In this document: piece after piece, positions 47,428 to 56,300 of the stretch
Position numbering within the stretch: position 1 is the stretch's first letter
How the letters are laid out: each line of letters opens with the position of its first letter
Source: Streptomyces sp. LX-29
GTDB taxonomy: Bacteria; Actinomycetota; Actinomycetes; Streptomycetales; Streptomycetaceae
Reading direction: 5' to 3'
Assembly (NCBI RefSeq): GCF_029541745.1
Contig: NZ_CP089746.1
Span: forward strand, 5,775,559 to 5,839,558
Length of the DNA: 64,000 nucleotides
Notes under the pieces: generated by a model
What the model was told of the DNA's origin: nothing
Seen by the model: the letters and a program-made list of their open reading frames with translations, nothing else
The model's database searches: none
Made by a program: the position numbers and the translations under genes

Positions 47428-48785
47428 GCGCCAACCCCCCGAACGACCACCGAACGGGCCGGCGGGCCGTCCTGGGCGGCTCGGCCGCCGTCGCGGCCGG
47501 TCTCGCACTGACCGGGATGGCCGGACTGACCGGCTGCGGCTCCGACGGGGACGGCGGTGACGAGCCCAAGGGGCGCAAGGAGGGCGAGAAGGTCACCCTC
47601 ACCTTCTGGTCCTGGGTGCCGGGCATCGACAAGTCCGTGGACCTGTGGAACTCCAGGAACCCGGATGTGCGGATCAAGCTGGAGAAGGTCTCCGCGGTCA
47701 ACGGCGCGCAGTACGCGAAGATGCACGCCTCCATCAAGGCGGGGAACCCGCCCGACCTCGGCCAGATCGAATACCCCGTGGTCCCCAGCTTCCTGCTGGA
47801 CAACGGGCTGGCCGACCTGACGAAGTACGGCGTGCGGGCGCAGCAGGGCAAGTTCGTCGGCTGGCAGTGGCAGCAGTCCGTCTTCGGCGAGGGCGTCTAC
47901 GCCGTCCCTCAGGCGTCCGGCCCGATGGGGCTGTTCATCCGTCAGGACCTCTTCGACCGCTGGGAGGTCGAGCCGCCCGCCACCTGGGACGACTACGCGG
48001 CGGCGGCCAAGGAGATCCGCAGGCGGGACGCCTGGATCGAGACCTTCTCGCCGACCAACGGCAACCGCTTCGCGGGGCTGGCCTGGCAGGCGGGGGCGAG
48101 CTGGTTCGGCACGGCCGGCGACGCCTGGACGGTCAGCGTCGACGACGAGCCGACCCGCAAGGTCGCCGACTACTGGGAGGCGCTGGTCAGACAGAAGCTG
48201 GTCAAGACCATCCCGGACCGGCAGAACGCCTGGTACAAGGACATCCAGACCGGCGCCATGACGTCCTGGCTGGGCGCCAGCTGGGGCGACGCGCTGCTGG
48301 TCGGCAACGCCCCCCGGACCGCCGGCAAATGGCGGGTCGTCCCCATGCCGCAGTGGAAGAAGGGAGAGGCCGCCTACGCCAACTGGGGCGGCTCCACGAC
48401 GGCCGTCTTCGCCCACTCCCGCTACCCCAAGGACGCCCTGGCCTTCGCGGTCTGGCTGAACACCGACCCGGAGTCGATCAAGCTGTTGATCGAGGGCGGT
48501 TACGGCTTCCCGGCCGCCAAGGGCGGCTACCGCACCGCCGACCTCGACGTCCACAAGGACTTCTTCGGCGGACAGGAGTACAGCAGCGTCTTCGCCGAGG
48601 CGGGCCGGGGCGTGGACACCAGCTGGAAGTGGGGCCCGGCGGTCGACACCCTCTACCAGCGGCTCGGCGACTCCTTCACCGAGGCGCTCGCCGAGGGCGA
48701 CTCCTTCCGCTCGGTGCTGAAGACGGTCCAGCGCGCCACCGTCCAGGACCTGAAGGACAAGGGGCTGAAGGTGGAGTCGGGGTGA
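47424..48785 (+). CDS. Sugar ABC transporter substrate-binding lipoprotein (CUT1)
   Basis: 453 residues. Lipoprotein signal with an RR pair and LTGC lipobox (TGRRAVLGGSAAVAAG..LTGC, residues 11-38). A family 1 binding-protein fold follows: VTLTFWSWVPGIDKSVDLWNSRNPDVRIKLEKV, NPPDLGQIEY, DLFDRWEVEPPATWDDYAAAAKEIR and AVFAHSRYPKDALAFAVWLNT. It binds an oligosaccharide or glycan fragment and delivers it to the two permeases. Coupling to the sialidase gene suggests a sialylated ligand. Confidence 0.9.
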   Translation: MSANPPNDHRTGRRAVLGGSAAVAAGLALTGMAGLTGCGSDGDGGDEPKGRKEGEKVTLTFWSWVPGIDKSVDLWNSRNPDVRIKLEKVSAVNGAQYAKMHASIKAGNPPDLGQIEYPVVPSFLLDNGLADLTKYGVRAQQGKFVGWQWQQSVFGEGVYAVPQASGPMGLFIRQDLFDRWEVEPPATWDDYAAAAKEIRRRDAWIETFSPTNGNRFAGLAWQAGASWFGTAGDAWTVSVDDEPTRKVADYWEALVRQKLVKTIPDRQNAWYKDIQTGAMTSWLGASWGDALLVGNAPRTAGKWRVVPMPQWKKGEAAYANWGGSTTAVFAHSRYPKDALAFAVWLNTDPESIKLLIEGGYGFPAAKGGYRTADLDVHKDFFGGQEYSSVFAEAGRGVDTSWKWGPAVDTLYQRLGDSFTEALAEGDSFRSVLKTVQRATVQDLKDKGLKVESG

Positions 48786-49837
48786 GGGGCGCCCGCCGTA
48801 CGGCCGCCCGCGCCCCCGACGCCGAGCGCCGTCCCCGCACCCCCGGCGCCCCGCGCGTTCGGCGCTTCACCCCCACCGAGGCCCGCGGTGCCCGCGCGGC
48901 GGCCGGCTTTCTGCTGCCCTTCCTCGCCCTCTTCGGGCTCTGCTTCCTGGCACCCATCGTCTACGCCGTCTACCAGAGCCTGCTCAGGGTGGAGCGCACC
49001 GGGCCGCTCGGCCTCGGCGGCGAGACGAAGGAGGTGTGGGCGGGCCTGTCCAACTACGCCCACGCCCTCCAGGACGACCGCTTCACCGCCGGCTTCGTCC
49101 GCGTGCTGATCTTCGGCGCGGTGCAGATCCCGGTGATGATCGCGCTGGCCACCGCGCTGGCGCTGCTGCTGGATTCCGCCTCGGCCCGGTGGGTCGGCTT
49201 CTTCCGGACCTCCTTCTTCCTGCCGTACGGGGTGCCCGGGGTGATCGCCTCGATCCTGTGGGGCTTCCTGTACGTGCCGGGCATCAGCCCGCTGGTGGAG
49301 ATGGCGCACTCGGTCGGCTGGGACGTCGACTTCCTGGACCGCTCCACCGTGCTGTGGTCCATCGCCAACATCGTCACCTGGCAGTTCGCGGGCTACAACA
49401 TGCTGGTGCTGATCGCCCAGCTGAAGGCGGTCCCGGAGGACCTCTACGAGGCAGCGAAGATCGACGGGGCGAACGCCTGGCAGGTGGCCCGGCACATCAA
49501 GCTGCCGCTGATCCGCCCGGCACTGGTGCTCACCACCGTCTTCAGCATCATCGGCACCCTCCAGCTCTTCGCCGAGCCGATGGTGCTGCGACCGCTGACC
49601 AACTCCATCGACTCCGGCTACACCCCCAACCTGGCCGCCTACAACGAGGCGTTCACCAGCAACAACCAGCACATCGCGGCGGCGGAGGCCGTGCTGCTGG
49701 CGCTCGTGGCGTGCGTGCTGTCCTTCGGCTTCCTGCGGCTGGTCGGCCAGCGCGGCGGGCCGGAGGGCGGGGCCGGGCGCGCCAGCGGGCGGCGGGGCGG
49801 GGCGCCGCGCGGCGGCGGAGAGGAGAGCGGCCCATGA
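48782..49837 (+). CDS. Sugar ABC transporter permease 1 (MalF/UgpA-like)
   Basis: 351 residues from GTG 48782, overlapping the previous stop (GTGA). An Arg/Pro-rich 38-residue lead precedes six membrane helices (first AAAGFLLPFLALFGLCFLAPIVYAVYQSLL). The EAA loop that contacts the ATPase is YEAAKIDGANAWQVARHIKLPLIRPAL. No dedicated ATPase gene follows; in Streptomyces such CUT1 permeases are usually energised by the shared ATPase MsiK. Confidence 0.9.
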   Translation: MRGARRTAARAPDAERRPRTPGAPRVRRFTPTEARGARAAAGFLLPFLALFGLCFLAPIVYAVYQSLLRVERTGPLGLGGETKEVWAGLSNYAHALQDDRFTAGFVRVLIFGAVQIPVMIALATALALLLDSASARWVGFFRTSFFLPYGVPGVIASILWGFLYVPGISPLVEMAHSVGWDVDFLDRSTVLWSIANIVTWQFAGYNMLVLIAQLKAVPEDLYEAAKIDGANAWQVARHIKLPLIRPALVLTTVFSIIGTLQLFAEPMVLRPLTNSIDSGYTPNLAAYNEAFTSNNQHIAAAEAVLLALVACVLSFGFLRLVGQRGGPEGGAGRASGRRGGAPRGGGEESGP

Positions 49838-50766
49838 GCCGGGTGTCCACGGCGAGCCGGCCGAGCCCGGCCCGGGAGCCGGACCGTAGGCGGTCCGAGC
49901 CGCGGCGGGCCCGGCGCTCCGCGCAGGAGCCGCCGCTGCGCTACCGCATCATCACCGCGTCGCTGCTCACCGTCGCCGCGATCTACTTCCTGATCCCCGT
50001 CTACTGGCTGACCGTCTCCGCGACGAAGTCCAGCGCGGACCTGTTCGGCACCTTCGGCTTCTGGTTCTCCGACCCACACCCCGTCGAGTACCTCGGCGAC
50101 GTCCTCACCCACGACGACGGCATCTACGTGCGCTGGTTCCTCAACAGCCTGGGGTACGCGGGAATCGGCGCCGTCGCCGCCACCCTGCTCTCGGCGGCCG
50201 CGGGCTACGCGCTGGCGAAGTACTCCTTCCCCGGTCGGGAGGCGATCTTCAGCGTGGTGCTGGCGGGGGTGCTGCTGCCCGGCACCGCCCTCGCGCTTCC
50301 GCTGTATCTGCTCTTCAGCGAGGTGGGGCTGGCCAACACCTACTGGGCCGTCCTCATCCCCAGCGTGGTCAGCCCCTTCGGGGTCTACCTGTGCCGCATC
50401 TACGCCGCCGCGGCGGTGCCCGACTCGCTGCTGGAGGCGGCCCGGATCGACGGCGCGGGAGAGGTGCGGATCTTCACCACGCTCGGGCTGCGGCTGATGA
50501 CCCCGGCCCTGGTCACGGTCTTCCTGTTCCAGTTCGTGCACATCTGGAACAACTTCTTCCTGCCGCTGGTCATGCTCTCGGACTCCGAGCTGTACCCCCT
50601 CCAGCTGGGCCTCACCCAGTGGCAGGGGTACGCCGACCGACAGCCGGTGCTGTACCAGTACACGGTCGGCGGGGCGTTCCTCTCCGTCCTCCCGCTGATG
50701 GTGCTGATGGGAGTGCTCCAGCGGTACTGGCGCACCGGCCTGACCGAGGGCAGCGTCAAGGCCTGA
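49834..50766 (+). CDS. Sugar ABC transporter permease 2 (MalG/UgpE-like)
   Basis: 310 residues from ATG 49834, overlapping the first permease by 4 nt. A basic Ser/Arg/Pro lead of about 35 residues precedes six helices (first ITASLLTVAAIYFLIPVYWLTVSATK). The EAA loop is LEAARIDGAGEVRIFTTLGLRLMTPAL. It forms the heterodimeric channel with the preceding protein. Last gene of the sialidase/importer operon; 8 bp later begins an inverted repeat in front of the F420 reductase gene. Confidence 0.9.
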   Translation: MSRVSTASRPSPAREPDRRRSEPRRARRSAQEPPLRYRIITASLLTVAAIYFLIPVYWLTVSATKSSADLFGTFGFWFSDPHPVEYLGDVLTHDDGIYVRWFLNSLGYAGIGAVAATLLSAAAGYALAKYSFPGREAIFSVVLAGVLLPGTALALPLYLLFSEVGLANTYWAVLIPSVVSPFGVYLCRIYAAAAVPDSLLEAARIDGAGEVRIFTTLGLRLMTPALVTVFLFQFVHIWNNFFLPLVMLSDSELYPLQLGLTQWQGYADRQPVLYQYTVGGAFLSVLPLMVLMGVLQRYWRTGLTEGSVKA

Positions 50767-50774
50767 GGCGAGCG

Positions 50775-50791
50775 TGACAGTATCGCTGTCA
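50775..50791. promoter_or_regulatory. Inverted repeat and -10-like box at leaderless start of F420 reductase
   Basis: TGACAG (50775-50780) and CTGTCA (50786-50791) are perfect arms, and the second includes the A of the ATG. CAGTAT at 50779-50784 is placed 6 nt before the start as a -10 box for a leaderless mRNA; there is no ribosome-binding sequence. Confidence 0.45.
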
Positions 50792-51507
50792 TGACTACTG
50801 CTGACGCTCCTGCGGAGCATGCGAAGAAGGCCCCGGCGAAGGACCCTTGGGACCTTCCGGATGTGTCCGGGCTGGTGGTCGGCGTGCTCGGTGGCACCGG
50901 CGACCAGGGCCGCGGCCTCGCCTACCGACTCGCCCGGGCGGGCCAGAAGGTGATCATCGGCTCGCGGGCCGCCGAGCGCGCCGAGGCCGCCGCCGCCGAG
51001 CTGGGCCTGGGCGTCGAGGGCGCCGACAACGCCGAGTGCGCCCGGCGCAGCGACATCGTGATCATCGCGGTGCCGTGGGAGGGGCACGCCAAGACCCTTG
51101 AGGCGCTGCGCGGGGAACTGGCCGGGAAGCTCGTCGTCGACTGCGTCAACCCCCTGGGCTTCGACAAGAAGGGCGCCTACGCGCTGAAGCCGGAGGAGGG
51201 CAGTGCCGCCGAGCAGGCCGCCGCCCTGCTGCCGGAGTCGCGGGTCACCGCCGCCTTCCACCACCTCTCCGCGGTGCTGCTCCAGGACCCGGAGATCGAG
51301 CAGATCGACACCGATGTGATGGTGCTGGGCGAGTCCCGCGCCGACACCGACCTGGTGCAGGCGCTGGCGGCGCGCATCCCCGGCATGCGCGGCGTCTTCG
51401 CCGGCCGACTGCGCAACGCCCACCAGGTCGAGTCCCTGGTGGCGAACCTGATCTCGGTGAACCGGCGGTACAAGGCGCACGCGGGGCTGCGCGTCACCGA
51501 CGTGTGA
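50791..51507 (+). CDS. npdG: F420:NADPH oxidoreductase
   Basis: 238 residues. Transfers hydride between NADPH and coenzyme F420. The Rossmann fold opens LVVGVLGGTGDQGRGLAYRLARAGQKVIIGSR (GxGxxG-type loop with Thr and the Arg for NADP). It continues SDIVIIAVPWEGHAKTLEAL and VVDCVNPLGFDKKGAYAL, then VTAAFHHLSAVLL. A 30-residue Ala/Lys-rich lead precedes the domain. Length and motifs fit Fno/NpdG. It sits after the sugar importer but appears to have its own promoter. Confidence 0.9.
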   Translation: MTTADAPAEHAKKAPAKDPWDLPDVSGLVVGVLGGTGDQGRGLAYRLARAGQKVIIGSRAAERAEAAAAELGLGVEGADNAECARRSDIVIIAVPWEGHAKTLEALRGELAGKLVVDCVNPLGFDKKGAYALKPEEGSAAEQAAALLPESRVTAAFHHLSAVLLQDPEIEQIDTDVMVLGESRADTDLVQALAARIPGMRGVFAGRLRNAHQVESLVANLISVNRRYKAHAGLRVTDV

Positions 51508-51626
51508 GGCGCCGCTGAGCGGCCTGGCGGGCGGGGTGCGGGCCCGATGGCGGGGCGCACCCCCGTCCGCCCCGGGGGGTGGTGGACAATGGTTCGGACC
51601 GAATGTCCCGGACAGGAGCCGCCCCC

Positions 51627-51827
51627 ATGCCCCGCCTCGCCCTCTATGCCCTGATCGTCTGCGTCCTCGCCGTCGCCGCGGCCGTCGTGTCGTTCGCGCA
51701 GGGCAGCTTCCTCGGCGTGATCTGGGTCCTGCTCGCCGGCATCGCCTTCAACATGATCTGGTTCTACGCCCGCAAGGCGAAGCTGGACAAGGCGGCGCGG
51801 GCCGAGAGCGCCCAGGCCGCGAGCTGA
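51627..51827 (+). CDS. Small membrane protein, 66 residues
   Basis: ATG 51627, with AGGAG about 10 nt upstream. Two hydrophobic segments: LALYALIVCVLAVAAAVVSFA and FLGVIWVLLAGIAFNMIWFYA, then a charged tail ARKAKLDKAARAESAQ. Likely an integral membrane protein with both ends in the cytoplasm. Common in Streptomyces beside the site-2-protease gene; function unknown. Confidence 0.75.
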   Translation: MPRLALYALIVCVLAVAAAVVSFAQGSFLGVIWVLLAGIAFNMIWFYARKAKLDKAARAESAQAAS

Positions 51828-51885
51828 GCCCCGGCCGCGGGCCGGTCCGCCGACCCGTGCCGCCCGTTTCCGCGAAAGGACCCGC

Positions 51886-52686
51886 CTAGCCGCCGAAGGT
51901 CGGCGGCTGCGGCTCGCCGCGCCAGAAGCGGAAGTACTCGTACCCCCAGAAGGTGTCCCCCTCCGGCACGCCCAGCGCCCGCAGCAGCGCGTCCACGGCG
52001 TCGAAGAAGGCGACGTTGACCTCCGGGATCCACAGCACGCCGAAGACCGCGAGCAGCCCGAAGGGCGCGAACGGCTCGACCTGCCGCCGCACCCGGTGCG
52101 ACAGCCACGGCTCGATCACCCCGTAGCCGTCCAGACCGGGCACCGGCAGAAAGTTCAAGATCGCGGCGGTGACCTGGAGCAGCGCCAGGAACGCCAGCGC
52201 GTAGCGGAAGGTGTCCGGCACCCCCGCCAGCGCGTCCAGCCAGAACGGCGCCGTCAGCGCGGCCGCGAACAGCACGTTGGTCAGCGGGCCCGCCGCCGAG
52301 ATCAGGCTGTGCCGCCAGCGCCCCCGGATCCGGTGCCGCTCGATGAAGACCGCCCCGCCCGGCAGCCCGATCCCACCCATGATCACGAAGATCACGGGCA
52401 GCACGATGCTGAGCGCCACATGGGTGTACTTCAGCGGGTCGAGGGTCAGATAGCCCTTCGCCTCGATCGACAGATCCCCGCTGTGCAGGGCCGTCCGCGC
52501 GTGCGCGTACTCGTGCAGGCACAGCGACACCACCCAGCCCGACACCACGAACAGGAACACCGCGAACCCCGTGTTCCCCGCCGCGCGGTGCCAGACCGCC
52601 CACCCGGACGCGGCCATGACCGCGACCAGGGCGAGGAAGACGGGACTGATCCGCCGGTCGCGGCGGCGGATTGTAGCGGTGTTCAT
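51886..52686 (-). CDS. Site-2-protease-family membrane metalloprotease
   Basis: 266 residues from ATG 52686. Six predicted helices. The zinc motif is HEYAHA in VVSLCLHEYAHARTALHSGD (HExxH), and the third-ligand motif is NFLPVPGLDGYGVIEPW (N-x-x-PxPxLDG form). The N-terminus is basic (TIRRRDRRISPVFLALV). Such enzymes cleave transmembrane segments, for example of anti-sigma factors; the substrate here is unknown and no sigma/anti-sigma gene is nearby. Divergent from the Uma2 gene across 78 bp. Confidence 0.88.
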   Translation of the reverse strand: MNTATIRRRDRRISPVFLALVAVMAASGWAVWHRAAGNTGFAVFLFVVSGWVVSLCLHEYAHARTALHSGDLSIEAKGYLTLDPLKYTHVALSIVLPVIFVIMGGIGLPGGAVFIERHRIRGRWRHSLISAAGPLTNVLFAAALTAPFWLDALAGVPDTFRYALAFLALLQVTAAILNFLPVPGLDGYGVIEPWLSHRVRRQVEPFAPFGLLAVFGVLWIPEVNVAFFDAVDALLRALGVPEGDTFWGYEYFRFWRGEPQPPTFGG

Positions 52687-52764
52687 GCGGGTGCCTCCCA
52701 GCGGCGGCCTCGGCGTGTGGCCCGGGGCTATTCTGCGGGCGACCCGGCCAGGGAGGTAGCCATC

Positions 52765-53310
52765 ATGACGGTCGCCGACGAGGGCTCGGACGGTCTGCGG
52801 GAGCAGCTTCGGCTGCCCAGGAACATGCGACTCCGGCTGACCGGGAACGGGCTGACGCTGGTGCCGGTCACCGGCGCGCACCGGACCGCGCGGCGTCGCA
52901 TCGAGAACCAGATCGAGGAGCGGTTGCCGGGGTGGGAGCCGGTGGGCGGGTTCGCGGTCACTCCGCCGCGTGAGGGACACAGCCCCGAGCCGGACGCGTC
53001 GGCGGTGCCGAGCGAGCGCTTCAAGCCCGGTGACAGCAAGATCATGGAAGACCAGCTGCCCTTCGTGGTCGAGGTCGTCTCGCCGGAGAGCGAGGGCCGG
53101 GACTACAGCACGAAGGCCGATCACTACGCGATGCGCGGCATCCCGGCGTATCTGGTCGTCAACGTTCTCACCGCGCGGTGGACCCTGCTGACACTCCCCG
53201 AGAACGACGACTACCAGCACTCGGAATCCGGGAAGTTCGGCGAGGAGATCCGCATCCCGGTCGGCGACCAGACCCTGGTGCTGGACTCCTCGACGTTCAT
53301 GCGGGTCTGA
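52765..53310 (+). CDS. Uma2-family protein, PD-(D/E)xK nuclease fold
   Basis: 181 residues from ATG 52765, preceded by GGGAGG. The Uma2 (DUF820) core is EPDASAVPSERF (metal Asp), then FVVEVVSPESEGRDYSTKADHYAMRGIPAYLVVN, where the VEVVSPES..RDxxxK motif holds the Glu and Lys of the nuclease site. These proteins are abundant in Streptomyces and cyanobacteria and may act in DNA repair or defence; activity is mostly untested. The catalytic residues appear intact. Confidence 0.88.
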   Translation: MTVADEGSDGLREQLRLPRNMRLRLTGNGLTLVPVTGAHRTARRRIENQIEERLPGWEPVGGFAVTPPREGHSPEPDASAVPSERFKPGDSKIMEDQLPFVVEVVSPESEGRDYSTKADHYAMRGIPAYLVVNVLTARWTLLTLPENDDYQHSESGKFGEEIRIPVGDQTLVLDSSTFMRV

Positions 53311-53353
53311 ACCCGCTGCGACGTGCGCCGAAGGCGCCCCGGACAATGGGCCG

Positions 53354-56300
53354 GTGCGTTACGGAATCCTCGGCACCACCCAGGTCCACCGTCCCGACGG
53401 CAACCCCGTTGCCCTCGGCGGCGCTCGGCTGCGCGCCCTGCTGACGGCGCTGGCGCTGCGGCCGGGGCGGGCGCGCCCCATCGGGGCGCTGATCGCCGAG
53501 GTGTGGCCCGAGGAGCCGCCGCAGGACGCACCCGCGGCGCTCCAGGCGCTGGTCGGCCGGCTGCGTCGGGCGCTCGGCAGGGAGGCCGTACTCTCCGTGC
53601 CCGGCGGCTACCAACTGGCCGCCGCCTCCGACGACGTGGACCTGCACCGCTTCGAGCGGGGTGCCGAGGACGGAGCGCGGGCGCTGGCCGACGGCGACCC
53701 GGAGCGGGCCGGCGCCCTCCTGGACGAGGCGCTGGCGCTGTGGCGTGGCCCGGCCCTCGCCGACCTCCCCGGCGGCACCGCCACGGCCGCCCACGCGGAG
53801 GCCCGGCGGCTGGGCGCCCGCCGCCTCCGCGCCGAGGCGGACCTCGCCCGCGGCCGAGCCGAGGCCGCCCTGCTCGCCCTCACCGGGCTCTGCGCCGCGC
53901 ACCCGCTCGACGAGCCGCTGCACGCGCTGCGCATCCGCGCCCTGCGCGCCGCGGGGCGTCCGGCGGAGGCCCTGGCCGCCTACGAGGACGTACGCCAAGA
54001 GCTCGCCGAGCGCCTCGGCGCCGACCCCGGAGCCGAACTGCGCGCCCTGCACAAGGAACTGCTGGAGGCGGGCCCCGGAGGCGCCCCGGACGCCGTTGAC
54101 CCGGGCGCCGCCCGTACCGCCCCCGGCCCCGGCGGGCGCGGCGGCCACGGCGGTCACGGCAATCTGCGGGCCCGGCTCACCAGCTTCGTCGGGCGCGAGG
54201 TCGATCTCGCCGCGCTCCGCGCCGATCTGACGACGGATCGGTTGGTCACGCTCACCGGCCCCGGCGGCTCGGGGAAGACCCGACTGGCCCAGGAGGCGGC
54301 GGAGGCGGTCGCCGGCGACTGGCCGGACGGGGTGTGGCTGGCCGAACTCGCGCCGGTGGAGGACCCCGACACCGTCGCGGAGGCGGTGCTGACCACGCTC
54401 GGCGGTCGGGAGACGGTCATCCGCGGCACGGCGGTGGAGGAGTTGCGCGCCGCGGCCGACCCGGGCGCGCGCGATCCGCTCGCCCGGCTCGCCGAGCACT
54501 GCGCCCAGCGCCGGCTGCTGCTGGTGCTCGACAACTGCGAGCACGTCATCGACGCCGCCGCCCGGCTGGCCGAGGCGCTGCTCACCCGCTGCCCGGGCGT
54601 CACCGTGCTGGCCACCAGCCGCGAGCCGCTGGCGGTGCCCGGTGAGTCGGTGCGGCCCGTGGAGCCGCTGACGGACGCGACCGCGCTGCGGCTCCTCCAG
54701 GACCGCGGGGCCTCCGCCCGGCCCGGTTTCCGCACCGACGAGGACCCCGAGGCCAGTGCCGAGATCTGCCGGCGGTTGGACGGGCTGCCGCTGGCGATCG
54801 AGTTGGCGGCTGCCCGGCTGCGGCTGTTGACCCCGCGTCAGCTGGCGGACCGACTGGACGACCGGTTTCGGCTGCTGACCAGCGGCAGTCGTACGGTGCT
54901 GCCGCGCCAGCAGACGCTGCGCGCGGTCGTGGACTGGTCCTGGGAGTTGCTGGACGAGCGTGAGCGCACCGTGCTGCGCCGGTTGTCGGTCTTCGCGGGC
55001 GGCTGCGACCTGCCGGCGGCCGAAGCCGTCTGCGCCGACCCGCCGCCCGCCGCGGCCCCCGCGGCCGGGACCACCGGCGGTGCGCCGCCGGCCCACCGCG
55101 CGGAGCCCGCGTGGCCGGTCGGCGGGCCGCCCACCCGCCCCGCCGAGCCCCGGGAGGGCGCCATCGGCGCGATACCCGGGTCCGGGGCGCCGCTGGGCGA
55201 TGGCCACGTCCTGGGCGCCGGGTCCGCCGGCGCCCCGGCCGCGGACGCACCCGGCGCGGGCACCGCCGGCACGGGTGACACGAACGCCGCGGCGGGACCG
55301 TCCGGTACCAGGCCGATGGGTGCCGGGCAGACGGGTGCTGGTCTGGTGGGCGCCGGGCTGTCCGGTGCTGGTCCGGTGGGTGCCGGGCCAGTGGGTGCCG
55401 GTCCGATGGGTGCTGGCCCGACGGGTGCCGGGCCGTCCGGTGGCGGTCCGACCGGCAGTCGTCCGTCCGGTGGCGCGCCGTCCGTAGCCGGGCCGATGGG
55501 TGCCGCGCTGTCCGGGGTCGGGCCGTCTGGTGCCGTGCCGTCCGGTGCTGGTCCGGTTGGTGCTGGGCTGTCTGGTGCTGGTCCGGTTGGTGCTGGGTTG
55601 TCTGGTGCTGGTCCGGTTGGTGCTGGGTTGTCTGGTGCTGGCCCGACGGGTGCCGGGCCGTCCGGTGGCGGTCCGACCGGCAGTCGTCCGTCCGGTGGCG
55701 CGCCGTCCGTAGCAGGGCCGGTGGGTGCCGCGCTGTCCGGGGTCGGGCCGTCTGGTGCCGTGCCGTCCGGTGCTGGTCCGGTTGGTGCTGGGCTGTCTGG
55801 TGCTGGCCCGACGGGTGCCGGGCCGTCCGGTGGCGGTCCGACCGGCAGTCGTCCGTCCGGTGGCGCGCCGTCCGTAGCAGGGCCGGTGGGTGCCGCGCTG
55901 TCCGGGACCGGGCCGTCTGGTGCCGCGCTGTCCGGGGCCGTGCCGTCCGTAGCCGGGCCGATGGATGCCGCGCCGTCCGGGGCCGGTCCGGTGGGTGCCG
56001 GGTCGTCCGGGGCCGGGCCGTCCGGCGCTCGTCCGTCCGGCGGCGCGTCGCCCGCCGCCCCGCACGTCGACCCCCGTGACGTCGCCGCGCTGCTCGGCTC
56101 GCTGGTCGACAAGTCGCTCGTGGTCGCCGCGCCCGACCTCGCCGGGCCCGGCGCGGGCGGCGACACCATGCGGTATCGGATGCTGGAGACGGTCGCCGAG
56201 TACGCCGCGGAGCGGTTGGCGGAGGCGGGGGAGCGAGGCGTCGTGGAGCGCCGACACCTGGTGACCTACCGCGAACTCGCCCGCACCGCCGACCCCCTGC

